This document shows positions 16,437 to 25,321 of a stretch of DNA of 64,000 bases, piece by piece. The position numbers were made by a program, and so were the translations under genes. Below the pieces are notes generated by a model. It saw only the letters and a program-made list of their open reading frames with translations. It made no database searches and was not told where the DNA came from. Every line of letters begins with the position of its first letter. The first letter of the stretch is position 1. Source of the stretch: Mesorhizobium sp. B4-1-4 (lineage in GTDB: Bacteria > Pseudomonadota > Alphaproteobacteria > Rhizobiales > Rhizobiaceae); contig NZ_CP083950.1 of NCBI RefSeq assembly GCF_006439395.2, forward strand, positions 5,383,001-5,447,000. Reading direction: 5' to 3'.

Positions 16437-17423
16437 TCAGACGGTCTCCCAGCCATCCTTGCCGCCGGCGCGGAAGATGGCGTCAATGACCTTCTGATTG
16501 AGCACCGATTCCTCCAGCGTGAAGACACGCTCCTTGCCGCCAAGCGCTGCGCGCGCGAAGGTCTCGACCTCCAGCCTGTACTGCTGCGTGCCTGGGAAGC
16601 GGAACACCTGTGCCTCGGTGTGGTTCTGGTTGTGCAGCTCGACGCGGTGATGGTCGTAGAGCCCGGCGTTGAACGGGGAAAACACCTCGATGAAGCCTTT
16701 CTCGCCGTGAAATACCATTACCTGGCGTGCCGCCATCTGCGTCGACAGATAGAAGGACAGTTCGAAGTCACCGAAATCGGCACGGATCGAGGAATAGATG
16801 TCGGTGCCGAATTTTTTGTCGCGTTCGATCGTCGCCTGCACGCGCAGCGGCTCCTTGCCGGTCGAAAAGCGCGTCGACACCGTCGGATAGACGCCGATAT
16901 CGGGCAGCGCGCCGCCGCCGAGGTCGAGCTGGTTGCGCATGTTGTTGGGGTCGACATTGTAATAGGAAAACGCGCCCTGCACGTGGCGCAGCCGACCGAT
17001 GGCACCGCCGGCGATGAGATCGCGAACCTTGATCCACTGCGGATGGTAGATGACCATGAAGGCCTCGCAGACCAGCACCTTCTTCTGGTCGCGCAGCTTG
17101 ATCAGCGGCAGGATGTCCTTGGCGTCGAGTGCCAGCGGCTTTTCGACCAGCACATGCTTGCCGGCTTCGATGGCCTTGGCCGTCCATTCGACATGCTGCG
17201 ATGTCGGCAGCGGGATGTAGACGCCGTCGACCTCATTGGAGGCGAGCAGTTCCTCATAGGAGCCAAACGCATGCCGCGCGCCGAAACGCTCGCCCAATGC
17301 CTTGGCCTTCGACGGGTCGCGGCTGGCAATCGCCGACAGCACGCCATTCTCCGCCTCGACGATTGCCGGCAACAACTGCTCGCGGCCGATCTTGGCCGTC
17401 GACAACACACCCCATCGGAACAT
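16437..17423 (-). CDS. Gfo/Idh/MocA-family NAD(P)-dependent oxidoreductase
   Basis: 328 residues. The N-terminal Rossmann domain starts W-G-V-L-S-T-A-K-I-G, and the family signature V-E-K-P-L-A is near residue 93 followed by the C-terminal substrate domain. In this family the EKP lysine helps catalyse hydride transfer at a sugar or inositol carbon. The substrate cannot be read from the sequence, though closest in style are the glucose-fructose oxidoreductase / xylose dehydrogenase branches. GACAGGGAGAAGCG precedes the ATG. Its start is followed upstream by a repeat remnant, not by a partner gene. Confidence 0.85.
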   Translation of the reverse strand: MFRWGVLSTAKIGREQLLPAIVEAENGVLSAIASRDPSKAKALGERFGARHAFGSYEELLASNEVDGVYIPLPTSQHVEWTAKAIEAGKHVLVEKPLALDAKDILPLIKLRDQKKVLVCEAFMVIYHPQWIKVRDLIAGGAIGRLRHVQGAFSYYNVDPNNMRNQLDLGGGALPDIGVYPTVSTRFSTGKEPLRVQATIERDKKFGTDIYSSIRADFGDFELSFYLSTQMAARQVMVFHGEKGFIEVFSPFNAGLYDHHRVELHNQNHTEAQVFRFPGTQQYRLEVETFARAALGGKERVFTLEESVLNQKVIDAIFRAGGKDGWETV

Positions 17424-17511
17424 CGCGCTTCTCCCTGTCGGTTACTCGATGGAGGTGTGCCCCAATTCCGGAGAAAAGCCAATCGCAGACGCGGGTCAAA
17501 AAGCGCCTTCG

Positions 17512-17567
17512 CCATCCTCGGGTCTGCGCCGCGTCGCTTCGCTCCTTGCTTCGCCCTAGGATGACGA
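17512..17567. repeat. Intergenic repeat (CCTAGGGCGAAGCAAGG family), minus orientation
   Basis: Reads on the minus strand as TCATCCTAGGGCGAAGCAAG, then GAGCGAAGCGACGCGGCGCAG and ACCCGAGGATG. The same sequence occurs on the plus strand at 29497-29548, where it is split by the insertion sequence. Confidence 0.8.
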
Positions 17568-17589
17568 ACCCGAGCAGGCGGGCTTGGAA

Positions 17590-18165
17590 CTAGCCTCTCT
17601 TGCCCGTCAGCGTCATGTTGAAATCGACGACGTTGGAGTAGAGCGGCGTGCCGATATCCATGCCGTAGCGCGACCTCAGCACCTTGCCGGTGACATGGAA
17701 TTTTATCGTGCCGGCCTTCAACCCATCGAGTTCGGCGGTGAACTTTTCCGGAAACGTCTTGCCGCGCGCCGTCAGCCTGCCTGTGACAAGGGCCGATGTG
17801 TCGCCGGTGCGGGTCACGCTGGTCGAGTGGAACTGGATCTCCGGGCTGTTGGCCGCATCGAACACCGCGTCGGAGCGCAGGAAGGCATCGATGCGGCCCT
17901 GGCCGGTGCCGACGCTTTCCGGATAGATGGTGAGGTCGACTTTCGAGTGCCCGACGTCACCATTGTCGATGCGGATCGTGCCTTTGAAGCGGGCGAAGGC
18001 GCCATCGAAGCCGCCGCCACCGGCCTTGCCTATGGTGAAACGGATGCTGGAGCCTGCCGGAACGATCGTGTAGCTGCCCGCGGCGTCGCTCAGCGCCACC
18101 GCGGCAGTGGCGGGCACGGCTAGGCATGCGGCAAAAGCCGCGAATCCAAGGATGCGCGCATGCAT
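17590..18165 (-). CDS. YceI-family periplasmic protein
   Basis: 191 residues. A cleavable signal peptide (M-H-A-R-I-L-G-F-A-A-F-A-A-C-L-A, cleavage likely after A-T-A) is followed by a YceI lipocalin-like barrel: Y-T-I-V-P-A-G-S-S-I-R-F-T-I, F-D-G-A-F-A-R-F-K-G and the conserved tail G-T-P-L-Y-S-N-V-V-D-F. YceI proteins bind amphiphilic or isoprenoid ligands in the periplasm. The start at 18165 was chosen over a further upstream codon because AAAGGAT precedes it and the signal peptide then begins at residue 1. The cytochrome b561 gene is 69 bases upstream on the same strand, a common pairing. Confidence 0.88.
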   Translation of the reverse strand: MHARILGFAAFAACLAVPATAAVALSDAAGSYTIVPAGSSIRFTIGKAGGGGFDGAFARFKGTIRIDNGDVGHSKVDLTIYPESVGTGQGRIDAFLRSDAVFDAANSPEIQFHSTSVTRTGDTSALVTGRLTARGKTFPEKFTAELDGLKAGTIKFHVTGKVLRSRYGMDIGTPLYSNVVDFNMTLTGKRG

Positions 18166-18234
18166 GGGATTGATCCTTTCCTGGAGGTAACGCGTTTTCG
18201 CGGCCTCACCCCACAAACGCGCGAACCGCCCGCA

Positions 18235-18807
18235 CTATTCCCTGCCTGACGAAGGTGTGATCATGCGCGTGAGCACACTGTCGCGCAGAAGGAAGTGGTG
18301 GCGCAGGGCGGCGGCGACATGCAGTGCCACCAGCGCGATGCCGGCATAGGCGAGATACCAGTGCGTTGCCGCCCAGAAGCTCTCCGCAGCGTCGGACTCC
18401 GCCAAAGGCAGGTCGGGCATCACGAACAGGTTGAACGGCATGGTCGGGATTTCCAGCGTCGAGACCGAAACCAGCGCCCAGCCCGACAGGGGCAAGGCGA
18501 TCTGGAAGGCATAGAGCGCGAAATGCGCGAGCGGCGCCGTGCGCCGCTCCAGGGCGCCGACCGAAGGCGGCAAGGGCGTTGCCGCATTGCCGAGCCGCCA
18601 GCCGATGCGCAGGATGACGAGGCCCAGCAACAGGAAGCCCAGGGATTTGTGCAACTGAATGAGTTCGAAGGCCGTTCGCTGGCTCCCGATCCTCACCATC
18701 ACGAAGCCGAGCACGAACTGGCCGATGAAGATGATCCCGATCAGCCAGTGGAGGATGATCGTTGCCCAGCCATATCGGGTCGCGCTGTTGGTGATTGAAA
18801 ACTGCAT
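18235..18807 (-). CDS. Cytochrome b561-family membrane protein
   Basis: 190 residues with four predicted membrane helices and the b561 histidines: H in I-I-L-H-W-L-I-G near residue 20, L-H-K-S-L-G near 53, and two further His in A-T-H-W-Y-L and V-A-L-H-V-A-A-A-L-R-H-H-F. It should carry two haem b groups and move electrons between the quinone pool and a periplasmic acceptor. The start was placed at 18807 (M-Q-F-S-I-T-N-S). It is cotranscribed with the YceI gene by spacing, suggesting a joint role with an isoprenoid or quinone-like ligand; this is inference from a recurring gene pair. Confidence 0.87.
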   Translation of the reverse strand: MQFSITNSATRYGWATIILHWLIGIIFIGQFVLGFVMVRIGSQRTAFELIQLHKSLGFLLLGLVILRIGWRLGNAATPLPPSVGALERRTAPLAHFALYAFQIALPLSGWALVSVSTLEIPTMPFNLFVMPDLPLAESDAAESFWAATHWYLAYAGIALVALHVAAALRHHFLLRDSVLTRMITPSSGRE

Positions 18808-18890
18808 GGGACATAAACGAATAGCAGTGTGCCTTTCTTCCAGCCCGCCCTTCACCGTCCCCACAAGGGGCCTACAAGGGGGAAGGGTGG

Positions 18891-19535
18891 TCACCACGGC
18901 ACCACCTCAATCTCCGGCCACATCTCCCGCGCCCGTTTGCCCTTAGCCTCATGCGTTCGCTGGTTGTCCATCACCTTGTTCGGTGTGATGCGGAACGAGA
19001 AGATGTCGTCGAGACCGAATGGCGCCACGAGATCGAGTTGCCCGTCCGCATCAAAGCGCACACCCACCGCATGCGTCTTCGAGGCGAAGTAGCTGACCGA
19101 TTCACTTGAGCTCGTGTAGCGCGGGCAAAGCTGGCCGAATTTCTGCGGATACCACAGATGCACCCGCGCCTGATTGCGCACCTCCACCGGCAGCGCCAGC
19201 CCTTCGAAATGCCGTGCCGCTCGGCGAATGACCGCGTCCTCGGCTTCGTAGGACAGGTCGCTGTCTTCGAAATAGAACAGGTCGACATCCCTTATCCCGT
19301 AGCCGGACGGCATGCCGGTCAGATGGTTCCAGACGCTGTTGTAAAGCGCCCCAGAAACCACCAGCCAGTCCGGCAGCGCAAGCGTGCGCACCTGCGCCAG
19401 CGTTTTGGCCAGCAGCGGATCAGCCGCTACTATGGCGAAAAAAGCCGCGCGTTGTTTCTCGAACGGCAGCCCGGAATAGCGCAGATGGTCCATCGCCCTT
19501 TGGAGGGCGATTCGCCATCTGCCCGCAAGTCTCAC
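18891..19535 (-). CDS. Nucleotidyltransferase-like protein (NTP_transf_6 family)
   Basis: 214 residues. The nucleotidyltransferase core includes V-S-G-A-L-Y-N-S-V-W-N followed by the acidic pair in I-R-D-V-D-L-F-Y-F near residue 80 and R-V-H-L-W-Y-P further on. The family is widespread but functionally unassigned. The start is a GTG overlapping the pheT stop by four bases (GTGA), implying translational coupling; an in-frame ATG 14 codons later (19493) is an alternative. Being last in the pheS-pheT transcript does not itself show a role in tRNA metabolism. Confidence 0.75.
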   Translation of the reverse strand: MRLAGRWRIALQRAMDHLRYSGLPFEKQRAAFFAIVAADPLLAKTLAQVRTLALPDWLVVSGALYNSVWNHLTGMPSGYGIRDVDLFYFEDSDLSYEAEDAVIRRAARHFEGLALPVEVRNQARVHLWYPQKFGQLCPRYTSSSESVSYFASKTHAVGVRFDADGQLDLVAPFGLDDIFSFRITPNKVMDNQRTHEAKGKRAREMWPEIEVVPW

Positions 19536-21940
19536 CCCCGCAGCACGCCGCCCGTCTGCTTGCCGACATTCTCGACGATGCGCTTGGCCAGCGTCTCGAA
19601 ATCCTCGTCGGTCAGCGTCTTTTCGACCGGCTGGATCGACACCTCGATGGCAATCGACTTCTTGCCCTCGCCGAGCGACGCGCCTTCGAAGATATCGAAG
19701 ACCGAAACGCCTGTGATCAGCTTCTTGTCGGCGGCGAGGGCCGCGCGCACCAGCGTGCCGGCCTCTACTCCTCTGTCGACGACAAACGCGAAATCGCGCT
19801 TCACCGCCTGGAAGGCGGAAAGATCGAGCTTCGGCTTGGTCTTCGTCGGCTTGGCCTTGGGCTCGGGAACGGCGTCGACGAACACTTCGAAGCCGCAGAG
19901 CGGCCCGGAGACATCCAGCCCTTCCATCGTCTTGGGATGGAACTCGCCGAACGTGCCGAGCACGGTCTTCGGTCCGAGCTTGATCGTGCCGGAGCGGCCG
20001 GGATGGTACCAGGCCGGACCGCCGGGCTCGATCTGCAGCCGCTCGATCGGCGCACCGCAGGCTTCGAGTGCCGCGATCGCATCGGCCTTGGCGTCGAACA
20101 CGCCGACCGGGCCGGAATTGCCGGCCCAGTTGCGGCCCGAGCCGTCGAGCTTGGCGGTGCCGCGCCGCACGCCGGCGGCCACGCGCCGCTGCTGTTCGGC
20201 GCCGTCGCCCTCATAGGTGCCCGACACCTCGAACAGCGCCACGTCGCCAATGCCCCTGTCGGCGTTGCGCTGTGCGGCCGTGATCAGTCCCGGCAGCAGC
20301 GACGGCCGCATGTCGGACATGTCGGCGGCGATCGGATTGGCGAGTTTCAGCGCCGTCTGGCCACCGCCGAACAGCTCGGCATGCTTGGCCGGAATGAACG
20401 ACCAGGTGACGGCCTCCATCATGCCGCGCACGGCGAGCGCCCGCTTGGCCGTGCGGGTGCGGACCTGCAGTGGGGTCAGGATCTTGCCGTTGACGACGTC
20501 ATGCGCGCCGAGCGGCTGCGGCGCGATGTTGTCGACACCGTGGATGCGCATCACTTCCTCGACAAGATCGGCGTTGCCGTCGACATCCGGCCGCCAGGAC
20601 GGCACTTTGACCTTGACGACGTCGCCCGAGCCCTGCGGCTGGAAACCAAGGCGGGTCAGGATGTCGAGGCTTTCCGCCTTCGGCACCTCGATGCCCGTCA
20701 GGCGCTTCACTTCCGACAGCGGGAACGACAGGATCTTCGGCTTGTGCCCGGCATAGCCGGCCACTTCCATTTCCGTCGGCGTGCCGCCACAGAAATCGAG
20801 CACCAGCCTGGTCGCCAGCTCGATGCCAGGCACCATGAATTCGGGATCGACGCCGCGCTCGAACCGGTAGCGGGCGTCGGAGATGATGCCGAGCGTGCGG
20901 CCGGTGCGGGCGGTGGCGATCGGGTCCCAGAGCGCGGACTCGATCAGCACGTCGGTGGTGTTCTCGTCGCAGCCGGAATGCTCGCCGCCCATGATGCCGG
21001 CGATCGATTCGACGCCATTGTCGTCGGCGATCACGCACATCTCCGGCGTCAGCGTGTATTCGCGCCCGTCGAGCGCCAGCACCTTTTCGCCCTTCCTGGC
21101 GCGGCGCACGACGAGATTGCCAGCAACCTTCGCGGCGTCGAACACATGCAGCGGCCGGCCGCGGTCGAAAGTGACGTAGTTGGTGATATCGACCAGCGCG
21201 CTGATCGGTCGGAGGCCAATGGCGATCAGGCGCTGCTGCAGCCATTTCGGCGACGGGCCGTTCTTGACGCCCCTTACCATCGTCAGTGCGAAGCCGGGGC
21301 AGAGTTCCGGCGCTTCGATCGTCACCTTCACCGGACACAGCCCCTCGCCGACATGCGGCATGATCGCGCCACCCACGAGCCGTCCGAGCCCGCTCGCGGC
21401 GAGATCGCGCGCGATGCCGTAGACGCTGGTGGCGTCCGGCCGGTTCGGCGTCAGGTTGATCTCGATGACCGGATCATCGAGATGCGCATAGGCGGCGAAG
21501 CTGGTGCCGACCGGCGCATCCCCGGGAAGGTCGATGATGCCGTTGTGCTCGTCGGACAGTTCCAGCTCGCGTTCGGAACACATCATGCCATGGCTTTCGA
21601 CGCCTCTGATCTTGCCGACGGTCAGCGTCACGTCGATGCCGGGCACATAGGTGCCGGGCGCGGCGAAGGCGCCGATCAGGCCCGCGCGCGCATTGGGCGC
21701 GCCACAGACCACTTGGACAGGGGCCTTGCCGTCGCCCGTATCGACGGTCAGCACCCGCAGCCGGTCGGCGTCGGGATGCTGCACCGCGCTCAACACCCTG
21801 GCGATGACGAATGGCTTCAGGCTGGATTTGTCGTCGACATGCTCGACTTCGAGGCCGATCGACGTCAGCCGCTCGACGATCTCATTGAGCGAGGCGTCGG
21901 TCTCGAGGTGATCCTTGAGCCAGGAGAGGGTGAATTTCAT
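19532..21940 (-). CDS. pheT: Phenylalanyl-tRNA synthetase beta subunit
   Basis: 802 residues, standard length. It begins M-K-F-T-L-S-W-L-K-D-H-L; an EMAP-like tRNA-binding domain (about 40-150) is followed by B3/B4 editing and B5 domains (about 205-475), the catalytic-like module, and a C-terminal FDX-ACB anticodon-binding domain (about 707-801, with F-A-F-V-V-D-R-G-V). It forms the alpha2-beta2 enzyme with PheS that charges tRNA-Phe and edits mis-charged Tyr. It lies 43 bases after pheS on the same strand and its stop overlaps the next gene. Confidence 0.96.
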   Translation of the reverse strand: MKFTLSWLKDHLETDASLNEIVERLTSIGLEVEHVDDKSSLKPFVIARVLSAVQHPDADRLRVLTVDTGDGKAPVQVVCGAPNARAGLIGAFAAPGTYVPGIDVTLTVGKIRGVESHGMMCSERELELSDEHNGIIDLPGDAPVGTSFAAYAHLDDPVIEINLTPNRPDATSVYGIARDLAASGLGRLVGGAIMPHVGEGLCPVKVTIEAPELCPGFALTMVRGVKNGPSPKWLQQRLIAIGLRPISALVDITNYVTFDRGRPLHVFDAAKVAGNLVVRRARKGEKVLALDGREYTLTPEMCVIADDNGVESIAGIMGGEHSGCDENTTDVLIESALWDPIATARTGRTLGIISDARYRFERGVDPEFMVPGIELATRLVLDFCGGTPTEMEVAGYAGHKPKILSFPLSEVKRLTGIEVPKAESLDILTRLGFQPQGSGDVVKVKVPSWRPDVDGNADLVEEVMRIHGVDNIAPQPLGAHDVVNGKILTPLQVRTRTAKRALAVRGMMEAVTWSFIPAKHAELFGGGQTALKLANPIAADMSDMRPSLLPGLITAAQRNADRGIGDVALFEVSGTYEGDGAEQQRRVAAGVRRGTAKLDGSGRNWAGNSGPVGVFDAKADAIAALEACGAPIERLQIEPGGPAWYHPGRSGTIKLGPKTVLGTFGEFHPKTMEGLDVSGPLCGFEVFVDAVPEPKAKPTKTKPKLDLSAFQAVKRDFAFVVDRGVEAGTLVRAALAADKKLITGVSVFDIFEGASLGEGKKSIAIEVSIQPVEKTLTDEDFETLAKRIVENVGKQTGGVLRG

Positions 21941-21983
21941 TGTACTGTTCCGTAAGCTTTGGCAGCAGGGATTTCTTGGCTCG

Positions 21984-23087
21984 TCACGGGCTCAGGCCCC
22001 CGAACAGCGTCGGCATGTCGAGCGGCCGGAAGCCATAATGCGATAGCCAGCGCACATCGGCGTCGAAGAAGGCGCGCAGGTCCGGCATGCCGTATTTCAG
22101 CATGGCGATGCGGTCGATGCCCATGCCCCAGGCAAAGCCCTGATACTCGTCCGGATCGAGCCCGCCGGCGCGCAGCACGTTGGGGTGCACCATGCCGCAG
22201 CCCAGGATCTCCATCCAGTCGGAGCCTTCGCCGAAGCGCACTTCGCCGGGCCGCGAGCGGTCGCACTGGATGTCGACCTCGAGGCTTGGTTCGGTGAACG
22301 GGAAGAAGGACGGCCGGAAACGCATCTTCACGCTCGGTACCTCGAAGAAGGCCTTGCAGAACTCCTCCAGCACCCACTTCATGTTGGCGACGTTGGCTGA
22401 TCTGTCGATCACCAGCCCCTCGACCTGATGGAACATCGGCGAGTGGGTGGCATCGGAATCCTGGCGATAGGTCTTGCCCGGAATGACGATGCGGATCGGC
22501 GGCTTCTGCCGCTCCATGGTGCGGATCTGCACGGGCGAGGTGTGCGTGCGCAAAAGCTTGCGCTCGCCCTTCTCGTCCGGCTGGAAGAAGAAGGTGTCGT
22601 GCATCTCGCGCGCCGGATGGCCTTCGGGGAAATTCAGCGCGGTGAAATTGTAGTAGTCGGTCTCGATATCGGGACCTTCGGCGATGGCGAAGCCGAGATC
22701 GCCGAAGATCGCCGCGATCTCGTCGATGACCTGGCTGATCGGATGGATGCGGCCGCGCTCGGCCGGCGACTGCCGCACCGGCAGCGTCACGTCGACCTTT
22801 TCGGCGGCGAGGCGGGCGGCGATCGCCGCATCCTTCAACTCGGCCTTGCGTGCGGTCAGCGCCTCGGTGATACGGTTTTTCAGGCCATTGATCTCAGGTC
22901 CGAAAATTTGCCGCTGCTCCTGCGACATTCCGCCCAATGACTTCAACAATTCCGAGACCGAGCCCTTCTTGCCCAACGCCGCGACACGGACGGCTTCAAT
23001 TGCTTGCTCGTCAGCTGAGGCCGCAATGTCGGCCATCAACGTGCCTTCGAGAGCGTCGATAGTGCGATCGTTCAGTGTGGTGTTCAT
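21984..23087 (-). CDS. pheS: Phenylalanyl-tRNA synthetase alpha subunit
   Basis: 367 residues. An N-terminal coiled-coil tRNA-binding region (about 1-95) precedes the class II catalytic core with motif 2-like L-L-R-T-H-T-S-P-V-Q-I-R, the F-H-Q-V-E-G-L-V-I-D segment and motif 3 G-M-G-I-D-R-I-A-M-L. The start at 23087 (M-N-T-T-L-N) was preferred to a codon further upstream that would read back through the rplT terminator region. No strong ribosome binding site is visible. It is the first gene of pheS-pheT and is separated from rplT by a good terminator. Confidence 0.95.
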   Translation of the reverse strand: MNTTLNDRTIDALEGTLMADIAASADEQAIEAVRVAALGKKGSVSELLKSLGGMSQEQRQIFGPEINGLKNRITEALTARKAELKDAAIAARLAAEKVDVTLPVRQSPAERGRIHPISQVIDEIAAIFGDLGFAIAEGPDIETDYYNFTALNFPEGHPAREMHDTFFFQPDEKGERKLLRTHTSPVQIRTMERQKPPIRIVIPGKTYRQDSDATHSPMFHQVEGLVIDRSANVANMKWVLEEFCKAFFEVPSVKMRFRPSFFPFTEPSLEVDIQCDRSRPGEVRFGEGSDWMEILGCGMVHPNVLRAGGLDPDEYQGFAWGMGIDRIAMLKYGMPDLRAFFDADVRWLSHYGFRPLDMPTLFGGLSP

Positions 23088-23135
23088 CGGGATTACCAAT
23101 TGAAAGATAAGTAAATACTGACTTACGTCGCGATC

Positions 23136-23172
23136 CAAAGAAAAACCCGCGCCAGCCGTGCCAGCGCGGGTT
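23136..23172 (-). terminator. Rho-independent terminator after rplT
   Basis: On the minus strand, stem AACCCGCGC / GCGCGGGTT (arms 23164-23172 and 23044-like partner at 23144-23152 on the plus strand) with an 11-base loop, followed by TTTCTTT. It separates the rpmI-rplT transcript from pheS-pheT. Confidence 0.85.
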
Positions 23173-23212
23173 CCCCAAACCAAGTGTCGAAAGTGCTTGG
23201 GAAGCGCTGATC

Positions 23213-23614
23213 TTAAGCGACAGCGCTTTCAAAAGCGTTCGGCGTGGTGTTCTTCAGATATTCGAGCGCGACCTTGGCCTTGGCGACCAGGGCCGCGAAC
23301 GCCTGCGGCTCGTGGATGGCCATGTCCGACAGGATCTTGCGATCGATCTCGATGCCGGCCTTGTTGAGACCGTCGATGAAGCGGCCATAGGTCAGGCCAT
23401 GCTCATGCGTCGCCGCATTGATGCGCTGGATCCACAGCGCGCGGAACGAGCGCTTGCGGTTCTTGCGGTCGCGGTAGGCGTACTGCAGCGACTTTTCCAC
23501 CGCCTGCTTGGCGATGCGGATGGTGTTCTTGCGGCGGCCGTAGAAACCCTTGGCGGCTTTCAGGACCTTCTTGTGCTTGGCGTGCGAGGTGACGCCTCTC
23601 TTTACGCGTGCCAT
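23213..23614 (-). CDS. rplT: 50S ribosomal protein L20
   Basis: 133 residues, very basic, beginning M-A-R-V-K-R-G-V-T-S and containing G-F-Y-G-R-R-K-N-T-I-R and R-D-R-K-N-R-K-R-S-F-R-A-L-W-I, all hallmarks of L20. It binds 23S rRNA and is needed early in large-subunit assembly. The first half forms the long N-terminal extension and the globular RNA-binding half follows. It comes 93 bases after rpmI on the same strand, with a palindromic repeat in between, and ends in a strong terminator. AAGGAGAT precedes the ATG. Confidence 0.97.
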   Translation of the reverse strand: MARVKRGVTSHAKHKKVLKAAKGFYGRRKNTIRIAKQAVEKSLQYAYRDRKNRKRSFRALWIQRINAATHEHGLTYGRFIDGLNKAGIEIDRKILSDMAIHEPQAFAALVAKAKVALEYLKNTTPNAFESAVA

Positions 23615-23631
23615 GTCATGATCTCCTTAAA

Positions 23632-23679
23632 AGCAATTCCAGGAAAAGTGTGTTGCGGTTTTCCGTTCGGAATTGCGTC
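23632..23679. repeat. Palindromic repeat (GCAATTCCAGGAAAAGTG type)
   Basis: Nearly identical to 16379-16427: GCAATTCCAGGAAAAGTG ... CGGTTTTCCG..CGGAATTGCGT. It lies between rpmI and rplT, so it is inside a ribosomal-protein transcript. Confidence 0.88.
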
Positions 23680-23707
23680 AAACAAATGCGTGTCCATACC
23701 GAATGCC

Positions 23708-23911
23708 TTAGAGGCCGTTCGGCAGAAAATTCTTGATGACCTTCTTGCCATCCGGTTCAGCCAGAACCATCGTGCCGCGGGCATTTCGAATGAACTTGTT
23801 GGAACGCTTGATCATGCCGTGACGCTTGCCGGCCGCAGCCGACAGGACTTTACCCGTACCTGTGATCTTGAACCGCTTTTTGGCGGCCGATTTGGTCTTC
23901 ATCTTGGGCAT
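23708..23911 (-). CDS. rpmI: 50S ribosomal protein L35
   Basis: 67 residues, basic, beginning M-P-K-M-K-T-K-S-A-A-K-K-R-F and containing G-K-R-H-G-M-I-K-R-S, the L35 signature. First gene of the short rpmI-rplT unit. infC, which usually directly precedes these genes, is about 1.4 kb upstream, beyond a membrane methyltransferase-like gene. Confidence 0.96.
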   Translation of the reverse strand: MPKMKTKSAAKKRFKITGTGKVLSAAAGKRHGMIKRSNKFIRNARGTMVLAEPDGKKVIKNFLPNGL

Positions 23912-24396
23912 TTTGCTACTCCGTTTCTATGAGGTCCCTGTCGTGCCTCCGGCACTCCACGCCTCTTGTTTTGTTCGCTCCGGGCCGACCAAAGCCCGAA
24001 AAGCAAATGAAACCGCCACGGCATGCCCTGCCGGGCGGTTTTCTTGAACGGCGGTCCTATACGTCAAAGAAGGCCCGTGCGCAACACCCGACACATTCAC
24101 TCGCCAAAGCTATCGCTTCAGTTTGGATCCCTTCCGAGTGCTGGCGCTGCCCCTCACCTGCCTGCCGGCATCCTCTCCCCGTATAGTGACGGGGAGAGGG
24201 GCGCCTCGCCGATGTTTTCGCTAATCTTCTACGCTGCGGAATAAGCGCGACGCCACAACTGCTCTTTCTCCCCGTCACTATACGGGGAGAAATGCCCGGC
24301 AGGGCAATGAGGGGCAGCGTCAGCTTCGGCGATAGTAGTCCCGGGTCGTGACAATTCTGCTTGCCGACCACGATTGAGACCGAAATGCCCTAGAAA
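23912..24396. other. Intergenic region, 485 bases, holding a repeat pair
   Basis: No supported gene. It contains the inverted repeat pair annotated at 24142-24320. The part nearest rpmI (23912-24060) should hold the rpmI promoter, but no clear -35/-10 pair could be called. Confidence 0.6.
24142..24320. repeat. Inverted pair of repeats with CTCCCCGTATAGTGACGGGGAG core
   Basis: Copies at about 24142-24204 and 24260-24320 face each other. The inner hairpin CTCCCCGT..ACGGGGAG and the flanks GCTGCCCCTCA / TGAGGGGCAGC are shared; the GCCGG/CCGGC middle resembles the family at 2261 and 13501. Transcribed through, the pair could fold into a ~175-base stem. Confidence 0.85.
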
Positions 24397-25023
24397 TCAG
24401 GGAAGAGTGAACCACACCGGCAGCATGCCCGACTGCTGGGCGCCGTCGATCAGTTCGAAGGCTGGCAAGGCAATCAGGAACACCAGCCCATCGAGCAGCG
24501 TGGTCAGCAGCAGGCGCGGCTTGAAGCTGCCGGTATCGCCCTCCTGATAGAGGGAAAGGTTCGGGAAGAAGCGTGGCACCTTTTCCAGATAGGCCTGGTA
24601 GGGCGCTCCAAGTGCTTCCTTGAGGAATTTCTCCTCGCGCAGGATGACGATGTGGAAGGCACCCGCGCACAGAACCGCGAACAGGATGACGCCGGAGAAC
24701 GAGCCGATCTGCGCGCCGACGCCGGCCGCAGCCACGGTCGAGAACACATAGAGTGGATTGCGGGTGATCGAGTAGGGCCCGCCGGTCACCACCTCGGAAG
24801 ATTTGCGCCCGCCTATATAGAGCGTCGCCCAAAGGCGCCCGACAATGCCGAGGAAAATCAGCAGCACGCCGAACATTTCGATCGATTCATGCACCGGCGT
24901 GTCGGGCGGGAAGGTCGACTGACCAAACAGCAGCGCCAGAAACAGCACCACCACCAGCACGGCAAGCACCAGCCTGCGCATCTGCTGGTAGTTGCCCAGC
25001 CCGTATTTCGGTTCATTGTCCAA
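24397..25023 (-). CDS. Isoprenylcysteine carboxyl methyltransferase (ICMT)-family membrane protein
   Basis: About 208 residues with 4-5 predicted membrane helices. The C-terminal half carries the ICMT/PEMT-type signature G-P-Y-S-I-T-R-N-P-L-Y near residue 85 and R-E-E-K-F-L-K-E near 130. Bacterial members methylate diverse lipid or small-molecule substrates; the substrate here is unknown. The start is uncertain: TTG at 25023 includes the conserved-looking D-N-E-P-K-Y-G-L-G-N, an ATG at 24981 gives a shorter form, and neither has a good ribosome binding site. It lies between infC and rpmI-rplT, interrupting the usual infC-rpmI-rplT order. Confidence 0.72.
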   Translation of the reverse strand: MDNEPKYGLGNYQQMRRLVLAVLVVVLFLALLFGQSTFPPDTPVHESIEMFGVLLIFLGIVGRLWATLYIGGRKSSEVVTGGPYSITRNPLYVFSTVAAAGVGAQIGSFSGVILFAVLCAGAFHIVILREEKFLKEALGAPYQAYLEKVPRFFPNLSLYQEGDTGSFKPRLLLTTLLDGLVFLIALPAFELIDGAQQSGMLPVWFTLP

Positions 25024-25136
25024 GGGAGGTATCCGATCGTCGAGGAGCCTATCGCCTGCCGCCCAAAAAATGAACTCGGGTTTGGGAGAACGACAGGCAT
25101 AAAAACAAAGCCGGCGATCGCGGCTGTGGCCAAGAA

Positions 25137-25168
25137 ACAGGCGTCCCGCCGATCGTCGGGACGCCTGT
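25137..25168 (-). terminator. Stem-loop terminator after infC
   Basis: Perfect 12-bp stem ACAGGCGTCCCG / CGGGACGCCTGT with an 8-base loop, followed on the minus strand by TTTCTTGG. It lies about 155 bases downstream of the infC stop. The T-run is short, so it may terminate only partially. Confidence 0.65.
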
Positions 25169-25321
25169 AGCACAATTCAGGCGGATTTGGAGCGCGACGG
25201 CCACACCTAACCTTAACGTGATCCGAGCCGGGTTCCGCAAAGTGTCGCATGGTGCGGTGAGGACCTGCGACAACCAAAGAAACCTGAGCAGACGACGCCC
25301 GGCGAAGCGAGCGGAGCCTGC

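Noticed and set aside
19937..21955. 672-codon plus-strand frame opposite pheT
   Set aside because: Antisense shadow with His/Arg/Gly-rich composition and no recognisable domain.
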